From an uncultured Prevotella sp. (GTDB lineage: Bacteria > Bacteroidota > Bacteroidia > Bacteroidales > Bacteroidaceae): a stretch of DNA of 45,891 nucleotides. This document shows positions 17,301-22,935 of this stretch, one piece after another; the first letter of the stretch is position 1; every line of letters starts with the position of its first letter. The stretch is from assembly GCA_905234845.1 (NCBI GenBank), contig CAJOIW010000024.1:1-45891 (forward strand). The letters are read 5' to 3'. The position numbers were made by a program, and so were the translations under genes. The notes beneath the pieces are model-generated. The model was given only the letters and a program-made list of their open reading frames with translations, did not search any database and was not told the origin of the DNA.

Positions 17301-17596
17301 ACAAATGGAATGCTATGCAGCAATATCCCTGTCTAGGAAGTGGTACCGATAAGATAGAGGAACGCACATGGAGAAACAATAGGATCTATATCAACAAGAC
17401 CCAGTATTACGATAATGTGCCAGAAGAAGTGTGGAACTTCCACATAGGCGGCTATCAGGTTGCGGAGAAATGGCTCAAAGACCATAAAAACAAAGATTTA
17501 TCATTATGTGACGTAGAACATTATTCCAATATTTTGTATGCCATCAAACATACTATAAAAGTAATGGAAGATATTGATAGCATTATTAAGTTATGA
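14381..17596 (+). CDS. Single-chain restriction-modification enzyme (Type IIG / Type ISP-like)
   Basis: The 1071-residue protein combines a likely N-terminal PD-(D/E)XK nuclease (D68 in GAPDF, E82 and K84 in FLETK), a helical linker, an N6-adenine methyltransferase (motif I DPATGTGTF at 390-398, motif IV NPPY at 508-511) and a C-terminal target-recognition region (WNFHIGGYQVAEKWLKD at about 1020-1036) typical of the Type ISP specificity domain. Unlike LlaGI-type ISP enzymes (about 1,500-1,600 residues) it has no helicase, so a Type IIG cut-and-modify enzyme fits best. Expected roles are host DNA methylation and cleavage of foreign DNA. The coding sequence is markedly AT-richer than leuS or miaB and is flanked by broken genes and repeats, suggesting horizontal acquisition. 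No separate methylase, specificity or nuclease gene is nearby. Confidence 0.85.
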   Translation: MTQNARYDIEAYIDKINNEYQTGRTTEHSFRDALKELMEKILNEGVKNQHKKLMVINEPKRKSYGAPDFEFIRDRLTVSFLETKNIGDQDIRGLNEKKHKCQFDRYKKAVKTIAFTNYLDFVLYENGDETISASIGYVSSGDIHITSDEGQLSAFISVVQKLGDSQIEPIRSSKVLATLMAQKAHVLWNDLLQVLNDKRTQDDSKGQLLHAYEDLKDILLSKLDFEKFAKTYAQTVAYGLFAARLNADEAHLFNRDSAANLIPHNNKFVRGIFNELCGNNVHPAISWIIDDLVTMLSAADTKYMFEKDLKKNRDPLINFYENFLFEFDPKDKKNFGVYYTPIEIVRFIVRSIDLLLKEDMHIVDGLANRDEIDHRVLDEHLHLPQVQILDPATGTGTFLAEVVNLLAERYQDQNLFWQKYVHDNLLPRLYGFEIQVASSTVAHIKLDLVLKKSGYFPQENDVYNIRITNSLTKDMSNGGVNTGYWISEELQEANKIKAQRPIMVMMGNPPYNGESENDTKELRKEIECYKIEPGFEQSKKRIPDTKWLNNDYVQFIRLAEQYLELKGKGVLGFINPNEYLEGNTFRGMRYHLLRTFDEIYIIDLHGSTKLKEKNPEDGSKDENVFSIQIGVCINIFVKKALPEGEVRPKDKLARVFYTEKYGKKAEKLKYINELDFHDIQFKEVELHNPMYYFVPIDFRYMEKFYEGFAPKDLFKVGGVGMCSKRDKIAYQESKKDIQAVTHDFHYLSEQELKDKYRIKEESRDQKVSLAKRNVESYGLKNEYYTTVQYRPFDRKWTYFTNKSKGFIAFPVYDVMKNLTLQDKQKNLGLIIGQSGRVVGDMQWNLAFVTDTITDMNVFYRGGGYVYPLYAVVSQKGTHTDGSTTQAIETGRILPNLNNEIVDKLEKQLGKRSSPEEIFDYIYAVLYSAKYREQYAEFLKRDFPHIPYPTDANTFDQLVAKGGELRKLHLMKDCNKWNAMQQYPCLGSGTDKIEERTWRNNRIYINKTQYYDNVPEEVWNFHIGGYQVAEKWLKDHKNKDLSLCDVEHYSNILYAIKHTIKVMEDIDSIIKL

Positions 17597-17792
17597 CAGA
17601 ACAAGCATTATAACAATATCTCATCGAGCAATATCCCTAAAGAGGACGGGGGGTGAGTGGAAGGAGTTAAGAATCTGAAGAATTACCTCTGTGGTTATGA
17701 GAAGGATGATGTCATAACAAAAATGAACGCAAATAATGCTAAAGGAACACTTGTCTTTATTGAACCGTAATATTCGGATTAACAAACAAAAT

Positions 17793-18094
17793 ATGGAGAG
17801 CACATTATACTATATACAACTGACACAGGAAACGTAAGCATCCAAGTGCAATATGAGGACGGAACGTTTTGGCTGACGCAGAAACGTATGGCAGAACTAT
17901 TCGGAGTTGAAGTTCCCACCATAAACTACCATTTGAAAGAAATCTATAATAGTGGTGAACTGACAAAAGAGGCAACTATTAGAAAAATTCGAATAGTTCA
18001 ACAGGAAGGAAAAAGGTACGTTGAAAGCCTGCCTACCCGTAGCCTTTCAGTGCCTGATAAGTCAACTTCTATAATTCTTAATTTTAACAGTTAG
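17793..18094 (+). pseudogene. Truncated RhuM-family gene
   Basis: The reading frame gives YTTDTGNVSIQVQYEDGTFW, then LTQKRMAELFGVEVPTINYH and KEIYNSGELTKEA, a clear match to the N-terminal region of the RhuM family (typical length over 300 residues), whose members occur on mobile and pathogenicity islands. The natural ATG at 17793 is in a different frame from this segment, so a frameshift separates start and body; the first start in the RhuM frame is GTG at 17846. The frame then ends early at 18094, where RhuM sequence stops at about 18034 and gives way to a GAAAGGCTACGGGTAGGC repeat in inverse orientation. Both ends are damaged, so it is called a pseudogene. Confidence 0.75.
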
Positions 18095-18255
18095 GCGTGT
18101 TAAAAATTAACAGTCAAAGTGGCCCAAAACTCAAAAGTTTTCGAGGAGCAAGGCTGCTCGACTCATAGAAGCTACGTATGCGTGTGCAATTGTTTAGTCC
18201 TCTAAATTAAGGGTTTGGGGACTTCTTAAGAGAAAGTGTGCAATTTTTGTTTTCC

Positions 18256-18359
18256 GAAACATATACCTCTCATCTCTGAAAGACCAGCTTTCACCCTCCG
18301 AAACCTTACCTTTCGCCCTGCAAAAGACCGCGTTTTGCAAGGTGAAACATATACCTTTC
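18256..18359. repeat. Five-hairpin 22-bp-period array, copy B
   Basis: Units start at 18256, 18278, 18300, 18322 and 18344, an exact 22-bp period. They read GAAACATATACCTCTC, GAAAGACCAGCTTTC, GAAACCTTACCTTTC, AAAAGACCGCGTTTT and GAAACATATACCTTTC, with 6-8-nt spacers. The orientation is inverted relative to copies A and C, judged by the ORF similarity and flanks. Confidence 0.88.
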
Positions 18360-18503
18360 GGAAGAAAAGGGAAGTGAAAAAGGTGGAAAATGAAAACAAA
18401 AGAGTGGAAAAACCCCGTTTCCCACTCTTAAAACAGCAAAAAATCTCAACAAAATTTCCCCCTCGCAACACCACATTTAGTTAACAAAATGAACATTTCT
18501 TGT

Positions 18504-18523
18504 AAGAAGCATTAATGCTTCTT
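18504..18523. repeat. 20-bp perfect palindrome
   Basis: AAGAAGCATTAATGCTTCTT is fully self-complementary and isolated in an intergenic region. It could be a short terminator stem or a dimeric protein-binding site; no T-run follows. Confidence 0.5.
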
Positions 18524-18634
18524 GAACGAGACTGTAAAGTTCGGAAGATTTTCCTCTGGCTTGCTGTCCCTGAACTTTATTCCATTTTCCATACAGAATT
18601 TTCTGTTTGATCGCGCAGCTTCTAATCTTTATCA

Positions 18635-18946
18635 TTAATCATTATCAGAGTCCGTCTTATTGTCTTTCTCTGGGAACAGGTAATACTTTTCCAGAGCAGC
18701 CTGATTGCCGTATTTAAACTCTCCCTCTCTCAAGATATTATTCTTACAGGCCATCACCAAGAACTCATTGATAGCCTTGATGTCTTGAGGATGTTTTTCT
18801 ATATAGGAAAGAACAGTACACGCACACATGTTGCGATAATCGTTGTAAATTCGATTGGGAATAAGAGAATCTTTAGAGGCCCCTTCAGTATCTTGATATA
18901 AAACACGCCATTTCTGCCAGAGCTCATTAAGATACAGCGAGTGCAA
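18635..18946 (-). CDS. Hypothetical protein, probable 3' gene fragment
   Basis: The frame encodes 103 residues with a plausible globular composition (SYIEKHPQDIKAINEFLVMA, ILREGEFKYGNQAALEKYY) and a charged C terminus (EKDNKTDSDND). I do not recognise the family. The first start codon is a TTG two codons after an in-frame stop, with no promoter-like box, which suggests the C-terminal end of a larger deleted gene, in keeping with the decayed surroundings. It could also be a genuine small gene. Confidence 0.4.
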   Translation of the reverse strand: MHSLYLNELWQKWRVLYQDTEGASKDSLIPNRIYNDYRNMCACTVLSYIEKHPQDIKAINEFLVMACKNNILREGEFKYGNQAALEKYYLFPEKDNKTDSDND

Positions 18947-19089
18947 CTTTTCCTATAAACGGGCGAAGGTAGGCTGCACTTTGGCTTCGCCGAAGTACTC
19001 TCGTTCGGAAAAACTCAAAGAAATTTTGATAATTTTGTCGCGACTCAACAAATTAAATGCAAGCATTATTTGTTTTCGCTGCTTCAAAA

Positions 19090-19121
19090 TTTGGTTTTTC
19101 GCTCACTTAATCGTAACTTTG
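19090..19121 (+). promoter_or_regulatory. Promoter of the small membrane-protein gene (repeated module)
   Basis: TTTG at 19090-19093 and TAACTTTG at 19114-19121 are 20 bases apart. The whole segment is nearly identical to 22080-22111 upstream of rdgB, and its last 21 bases (19101-19121) recur a third time at 22167-22187. Confidence 0.7.
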
Positions 19122-19151
19122 TGAACGTTTTAAATAAAACTAGCTGAAGTT

Positions 19152-19490
19152 ATGAAATGTGTGCGGATTGATAAACTGGTGTGCAGGAGCCCAAGACTGT
19201 TCAAGGTGTGTTGGATGGCTGTTGCGGTGTGGATGGCTGCGTGTGTGGTAAATGTGTGTGTGCCATTCATGAGTCAGACGGTGCTCGACTTTCTGGGCGG
19301 TGTGGTTTTGTCTGTCGCCATGCTGATGATGTTATTGAGTTTGGAATTGGGGGCAAGTCCTGAAATGCGGGTTGAACGGATACGGCTTGTGCGGTTTCAT
19401 CGATTCGTTAACAGAAAGGTGGGAGTGGAGAAAGCCCACCGTATCATCAAGAATATGCAGAAGAAAACAAAATTGCTGATATTGGTATAA
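19152..19490 (+). CDS. Small hypothetical membrane protein
   Basis: The 112-residue protein has two hydrophobic helices (VCWMAVAVWMAACVVNVCV at about 19-37 and VLDFLGGVVLSVAMLMMLLS at about 44-63) followed by a basic, soluble tail (VERIRLVRFHRFVNRKVG). A well-formed -33/-7 promoter ends 30 bases upstream of the ATG, which is the best evidence that it is a real gene. No family is recognised. The neighbouring 19552-19911 frame also encodes a hydrophobic protein and may be co-transcribed. Confidence 0.6.
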   Translation: MKCVRIDKLVCRSPRLFKVCWMAVAVWMAACVVNVCVPFMSQTVLDFLGGVVLSVAMLMMLLSLELGASPEMRVERIRLVRFHRFVNRKVGVEKAHRIIKNMQKKTKLLILV

Positions 19491-19551
19491 AAATGTTGAT
19501 TTTAAGACTTTCAGTAAATGGTTTTTCATTGTCTGTGCGCTTTCTCCACTG

Positions 19552-19911
19552 TTGCTTCTTTTCCCTGATTTCGCCAGTTGTCTATCAACGTTGCCGTTAA
19601 CGTTAGCGTTAGTTGCGTTCATTGCTTGTCTATCAACGTTAGCGTTAGCTTTTGTTGGGATTCTTTTTTACTTTGCGAAGATGATGTATTGGGCTGTTGT
19701 CAAGCATTCGGGGCGGGTGCGTAGAGTAGGAATTGACTTTATACTGATGGGTGTTGTGTATTGGCTGATTGGTTTTGGGTGTTGGGCGGAATGGATTGTC
19801 AATATCATGGTAATGGGTTGCCTCGCGCTGTTTCTTTATGATATATGGCAGCTGGCAAGCCTCTCAAACCCTAAACCCCTCCCCATCCCTCCCCGAAGGA
19901 GAGGGAGATAA
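19552..19911 (+). CDS. Small hypothetical membrane protein with repeat-derived ends
   Basis: The 119-residue frame has three or four hydrophobic segments (TLALVAFIACLSTLALAFVG, ILMGVVYWLIGFGCW, IVNIMVMGCLALFLYDIW). The start is uncertain: the nearest start codon is TTG at 19552, yet sensible coding (FKTFSKWFFIVCALSPLLL) continues upstream without an ATG, overlapping the end of the preceding gene; a lost start or frameshift is possible. A short tandem duplication of TCTATCAACGTT encodes CLSTL twice. The last residues (NPKPLPIPPRRRGR) come from a C/G-rich palindromic element, so the original C terminus may have been overwritten. The family is not recognised. Confidence 0.45.
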   Translation: MLLFPDFASCLSTLPLTLALVAFIACLSTLALAFVGILFYFAKMMYWAVVKHSGRVRRVGIDFILMGVVYWLIGFGCWAEWIVNIMVMGCLALFLYDIWQLASLSNPKPLPIPPRRRGR

Positions 19912-20895
19912 TCAGAATCTGATGCCGAGGCAGGCGCGGGATCGCCATTTGTTTTGAACGACTCTCGTCTGGCTTGAGTGGAATGTGGAGATGTTGAAGA
20001 CACCTGTGGCAGCGAGGAAGAAGCGCGAATTGATGTTATAGACGATGGCCAGATGCTCATTGAATATCATCTCGGGGAAGTGATAGCCTATCTTCCGACG
20101 TTCTCCGTTAATGGTGACATTGTTGCGATTCACGACGATGAGCGTGGGCAGGGCTGAGAGATGGAAAAGCCAGTGCTTGCCTACCACAAGGTTATAGCCA
20201 TAACCTCCGCCAATGGCGAAGTTGCCTACGTAGGTACGTATCTGCGGTATTCCCTTGTCGTTGTTGCCATCGTGCTTCGTCGATCCACCCAAGAAGGTAG
20301 CACCTGCCAGCCATGAACCCGCTGAGCGTTTCTGAATGAACGACTGTGAGAAGGCTGCGGGGAAGGAGAACCGACGGTGGTTGAAGATGTAATATCCCGC
20401 TATATTGAACATTTTCATTTCAATCATTCCACGATCCAGATGTACTATGTCCTCTCCGCTCTTGAAGTCGCCACTGAGTGTGTTCGACTCATGGTAGCTG
20501 GCATCCACGCAAACACGATTGTAGTAAGCATTCAGATTCAGCTCATAGTCTTTATAGCGACCTCGCATCTTGTCGGGGTTGATGGCTATTCCCAATGCTA
20601 TGCCCTGATAGTTGGCGCCAATGCTGAACGTTGCCTTGTTGTCGGTTGAGAGTTTTGAGCTAACGTTCGTATCTGATATCTTTCCTTTTGTCTCAATGGT
20701 ATTGCCTGAGACATTTGCACGTAGCTTCACCGTCAGCCGTTCTTCGGGCCTACTGAGATATACTGTGTCGTAGCTTATTTTGTTCTGCTTGGCCGACAAC
20801 ATGCTGACCACGCGTTGGCGCAGCTTTTCTCGCTTTGTCTGTGCCGTAGCCGACACTGCCAGCATCAAGGATAAAAATAATATCTGGAATTTCAT
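19912..20895 (-). CDS. DUF4421 family protein, probable outer-membrane/periplasmic protein
   Basis: The 327-residue protein starts MKFQILFLSLMLAVSATAQ, a clear signal peptide cleaved near residue 19. The body alternates hydrophobic and polar residues in beta-strand style (TFSIGANYQGIALGIAINP, GNFAIGGGYGYNLVVGKHW) and ends RSRACLGIRF with a terminal aromatic, typical of outer-membrane beta-barrels. It resembles the Bacteroidetes family DUF4421, of unknown function. The frame extends upstream to 20982 inside the aldo/keto reductase gene, but the signal peptide and the ATGA overlap (start 20895, upstream stop 20892-20894) fix this start. It is translationally coupled to the reductase. Confidence 0.8.
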   Translation of the reverse strand: MKFQILFLSLMLAVSATAQTKREKLRQRVVSMLSAKQNKISYDTVYLSRPEERLTVKLRANVSGNTIETKGKISDTNVSSKLSTDNKATFSIGANYQGIALGIAINPDKMRGRYKDYELNLNAYYNRVCVDASYHESNTLSGDFKSGEDIVHLDRGMIEMKMFNIAGYYIFNHRRFSFPAAFSQSFIQKRSAGSWLAGATFLGGSTKHDGNNDKGIPQIRTYVGNFAIGGGYGYNLVVGKHWLFHLSALPTLIVVNRNNVTINGERRKIGYHFPEMIFNEHLAIVYNINSRFFLAATGVFNISTFHSSQTRVVQNKWRSRACLGIRF

Positions 20896-21848
20896 TTCAC
20901 ACACTGGAGGTTTGTCTTCAGTTGCTCTACGCTGCTGGCTCCGACGAGTACGCTTGTCACGCCCCGTTGTTGTAATACCCACCGCAGGGCAAACTCGGCT
21001 AACAGCTGTCCTTTTTGCAGTGCCTCGTCATTCCATTGTTTCAGCTGTTGGAGCAGCTCTGGTGTGAGTACCTCACTACGGAGATTTTTCTCATGCTTCA
21101 TGCGTGAGCCTTCGGGGATGCCGTTGAGATAACGGTCGGTGAGCAGACCTTGTGCCAATGGTGAAAACGAGATAAAGCCGATGCCATTCTGCGCACAATA
21201 GTCTATCACACCACTCTCCTGCGGTTCAAGGTCGAGCATGTTCAATCGGCCTTGATAGATGAGTAGTGGCACATCGCGGGCTTTCAGATATTCGTCGGCA
21301 AACTTCAATGCTTCAAGCGGCCAGCGCGAGATGCCCACATAGAGAGCTTTTCCGCTATGTACAATATCGACGAGTGCCTGCAAGGTTTCCTCCATAGGCG
21401 TTTGCGGATCGAAGCGATGGCTGTAGAAAAGGTCCACATAGTCGAGATGCATCCGTCGCAGACTCTGGTCGAGCGAGGCCATGAGGTATTTGCGTGAGCC
21501 CCAGTTACCGTATGGTCCAGGCCACATGTCGTAACCTGCTTTTGAGGCTATAAATAACTCATCGCGATAAGGACGGAAGTCATCGTCCATCAATCTGCCG
21601 AAGGTTTCCTCTGCTGACCCGTATGGTGGCCCGTAGTTGTTGGCAAGGTCGAAATGGGTAATGCCATGATCAAAAGCATAGTGCGCAATGTCGCGACTAC
21701 GCTCGTAGGGGTCATGTCCACCGAAATTATGCCAGAATCCCAATGATATTTTTGGCAATAACACACCTGAACGTCCACAACGCTCATACATATCAGCCAC
21801 CTTTTCATATCGCCCTTCGTCGGCTACATAACGTTTCTTCAAATCCAT
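20892..21848 (-). CDS. Aldo/keto reductase (YghZ/GpmA-like)
   Basis: The 318-residue protein is a TIM-barrel NADPH-dependent reductase of small carbonyl compounds. The catalytic tetrad is visible as D67 and Y72 (FDLANNYG), K103 (ASKAGY) and H144 (YSHRFD). SFSPLAQGLLTDRYL and the C-terminal VLVGASSVEQLKTNL cofactor-binding segment match the YghZ/L-glyceraldehyde-3-phosphate reductase subgroup. Length is slightly under the usual 330-345. The gene precedes and overlaps the DUF4421 gene by four bases (ATGA). The physiological substrate cannot be read from sequence. Confidence 0.92.
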   Translation of the reverse strand: MDLKKRYVADEGRYEKVADMYERCGRSGVLLPKISLGFWHNFGGHDPYERSRDIAHYAFDHGITHFDLANNYGPPYGSAEETFGRLMDDDFRPYRDELFIASKAGYDMWPGPYGNWGSRKYLMASLDQSLRRMHLDYVDLFYSHRFDPQTPMEETLQALVDIVHSGKALYVGISRWPLEALKFADEYLKARDVPLLIYQGRLNMLDLEPQESGVIDYCAQNGIGFISFSPLAQGLLTDRYLNGIPEGSRMKHEKNLRSEVLTPELLQQLKQWNDEALQKGQLLAEFALRWVLQQRGVTSVLVGASSVEQLKTNLQCVK

Positions 21849-21881
21849 ATTCTATCGGTTTACTGTTCCAACCCCTCCTAA

Positions 21882-21958
21882 CCTAAACCCCTCCCCATCC
21901 CTCCCCCAAGGAGACGGGGCTAGTTTTTCTCCTTCGGGGATGGATGGAGAGGTTTAGG
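21882..21958. repeat. Long imperfect inverted repeat (C/G-rich element family)
   Basis: The left arm (21882-21913, CCTAAACCCCTCCCC... AAGGAG) pairs with the right arm (21929-21958, CTCCTT...GGTTTAGG), about 30 bp with a few mismatches around a 15-base centre. It lies between the divergent aldo/keto reductase and rdgB genes, so it is not placed as a terminator. The left-arm sequence also occurs at the end of the small membrane-protein gene (about 19867-19900). Confidence 0.75.
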
Positions 21959-22079
21959 GTTGGAGAGATTTATGGTTTAAGTTTTCAAATCATGGGCAAA
22001 GATAAGAAATAATTATGAATTATGACGAGTTAATGAAAAAAATGTTTTGAGTAATTACAAATAATAATGTGTGAAGAAA

Positions 22080-22111
22080 TTTGGTTTTTCGCTCACTTAA
22101 TCGTAACTTTG
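22080..22111 (+). promoter_or_regulatory. Upstream promoter of rdgB operon (repeated module)
   Basis: TTTG at 22080-22083 and TAACTTTG at 22104-22111, 20 bases apart. The sequence is almost identical to the promoter at 19090-19121. It is the first of two tandem promoters before rdgB. Confidence 0.65.
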
Positions 22112-22155
22112 AATAAGTTACTTTCGTTCGAGAATAAAAATAAAATATATTTTTA

Positions 22156-22187
22156 TTTTGTATTCTGCTCACTTAATCGTAACTTTG
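22156..22187 (+). promoter_or_regulatory. Proximal promoter of rdgB operon (repeated module)
   Basis: TTTTG at 22156-22160 and TAACTTTG at 22180-22187, 19 bases apart, 27 bases before the rdgB ATG. It shares 21 bases (22167-22187) with the two other copies of the module. Confidence 0.7.
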
Positions 22188-22214
22188 TACTGATTTTATC
22201 TCTAAAAAAGAAGT

Positions 22215-22883
22215 ATGAAAATAGTCTTTGCAACCAATAATAATCATAAACTGGACGAGATTCGTAAGATTCTCGGAGAAGAGTATGAGGTGTTGTCGTT
22301 GAACGATATCGGATGTCATGAGGATATTCCCGAGAACTGTGACACACTGGAAGGAAACTCACAACAAAAGGCTGAGTACGTCTTTAATCATTATGGCTAT
22401 GACTGTTTTGCCGATGACACAGGTCTTGAAGTTGATGCACTTGGTGGTGAACCTGGTGTTCACAGTGCTCGTTATGCAGAAGAAACAGACCATGATTCTG
22501 AGGCCAATATGCAAAAACTTTTACACAAATTAGGAGAAAATAACAATCGAAAGGCAAGATTTCGCACAGTTATTACGTTATTAAGAAAAAGCCTCCCCCC
22601 AGCCCCCTCCCACCAGAGGGGGAGTGAAGCCCAGCCCCTCCCCAATGGAGAGGCAAAGCCCACACAAAGGACTGAGTGTCATGTCTTTGAGGGCATCGTA
22701 GAAGGTCACATTGCCTATGAGAAAAAGGGAACTGAAGGTTTTGGCTACGACCCCATCTTCGTGCCTGATGGCTACGAACAATCATTTGCTGAGTTGGGTA
22801 ATGAGATAAAAAATACTATCTCACATCGTGCCAGAGCTACAAAGAAATTGGTGGAGTACTTGAGTCGCTTTGCTAATGAATAA
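22215..22883 (+). CDS. rdgB: Non-canonical purine NTP pyrophosphatase RdgB/HAM1 with insertion
   Basis: RdgB hydrolyses dITP, XTP and ITP to the monophosphates, keeping deaminated purines out of DNA and RNA. Family motifs are [12 protein letters not shown] (residues 4-15), [25 protein letters not shown] (split substrate/metal site), [16 protein letters not shown] and ISHRARA near the C terminus. The 222-residue product is about 28 longer than the usual 190-200. The excess is a proline/glycine-rich insert at about residues 126-153 encoded by two C/G-rich hairpins (22590-22671), placed between two conserved strands. All motifs flank the insert intact, so activity may be kept. Two tandem promoters precede the gene, and porZ follows after 52 bases. 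Confidence 0.93.
   Translation: MKIVFATNNNHKLDEIRKILGEEYEVLSLNDIGCHEDIPENCDTLEGNSQQKAEYVFNHYGYDCFADDTGLEVDALGGEPGVHSARYAEETDHDSEANMQKLLHKLGENNNRKARFRTVITLLRKSLPPAPSHQRGSEAQPLPNGEAKPTQRTECHVFEGIVEGHIAYEKKGTEGFGYDPIFVPDGYEQSFAELGNEIKNTISHRARATKKLVEYLSRFANE
22590..22671. repeat. C/G-rich double palindrome inserted in frame in rdgB
   Basis: CCCCCTC (22603-22609) pairs with GAGGGGG (22616-22622) around a 6-nt loop. A second C-rich/G-rich pair follows at about 22634-22653 (CCCCTCC...GGAGAGG). Together they account for the extra residues of this RdgB. Confidence 0.8.
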
Positions 22884-22935
22884 TGAAACTATGAAGAATA
22901 ACCTTTGGCGACTATTAAAAAATGTATATTGAAAA

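Larger units (their letters stand above)
18095..18634. other. Gene-free stretch with array B and a palindrome
   Basis: No gene is supported here. It holds the five-hairpin array B (18256-18359) and the perfect 20-bp palindrome AAGAAGCATTAATGCTTCTT at 18504-18523. Two 82-codon frames cross array B on opposite strands (18226-18474 and 18236-18484) and are by-products of the repeat. Confidence 0.6.

Noticed and set aside
14381..17596. Type I or Type III restriction system
   Set aside because: No separate HsdR/HsdS/HsdM or Mod/Res genes and no helicase motifs; all functions appear in one chain.
18256..18359. CRISPR array (regular 22-bp repeats)
   Set aside because: Units are only 15-16 bp, vary between positions and have 6-8-nt spacers; no cas genes are present. 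The regularity is real but does not fit CRISPR.
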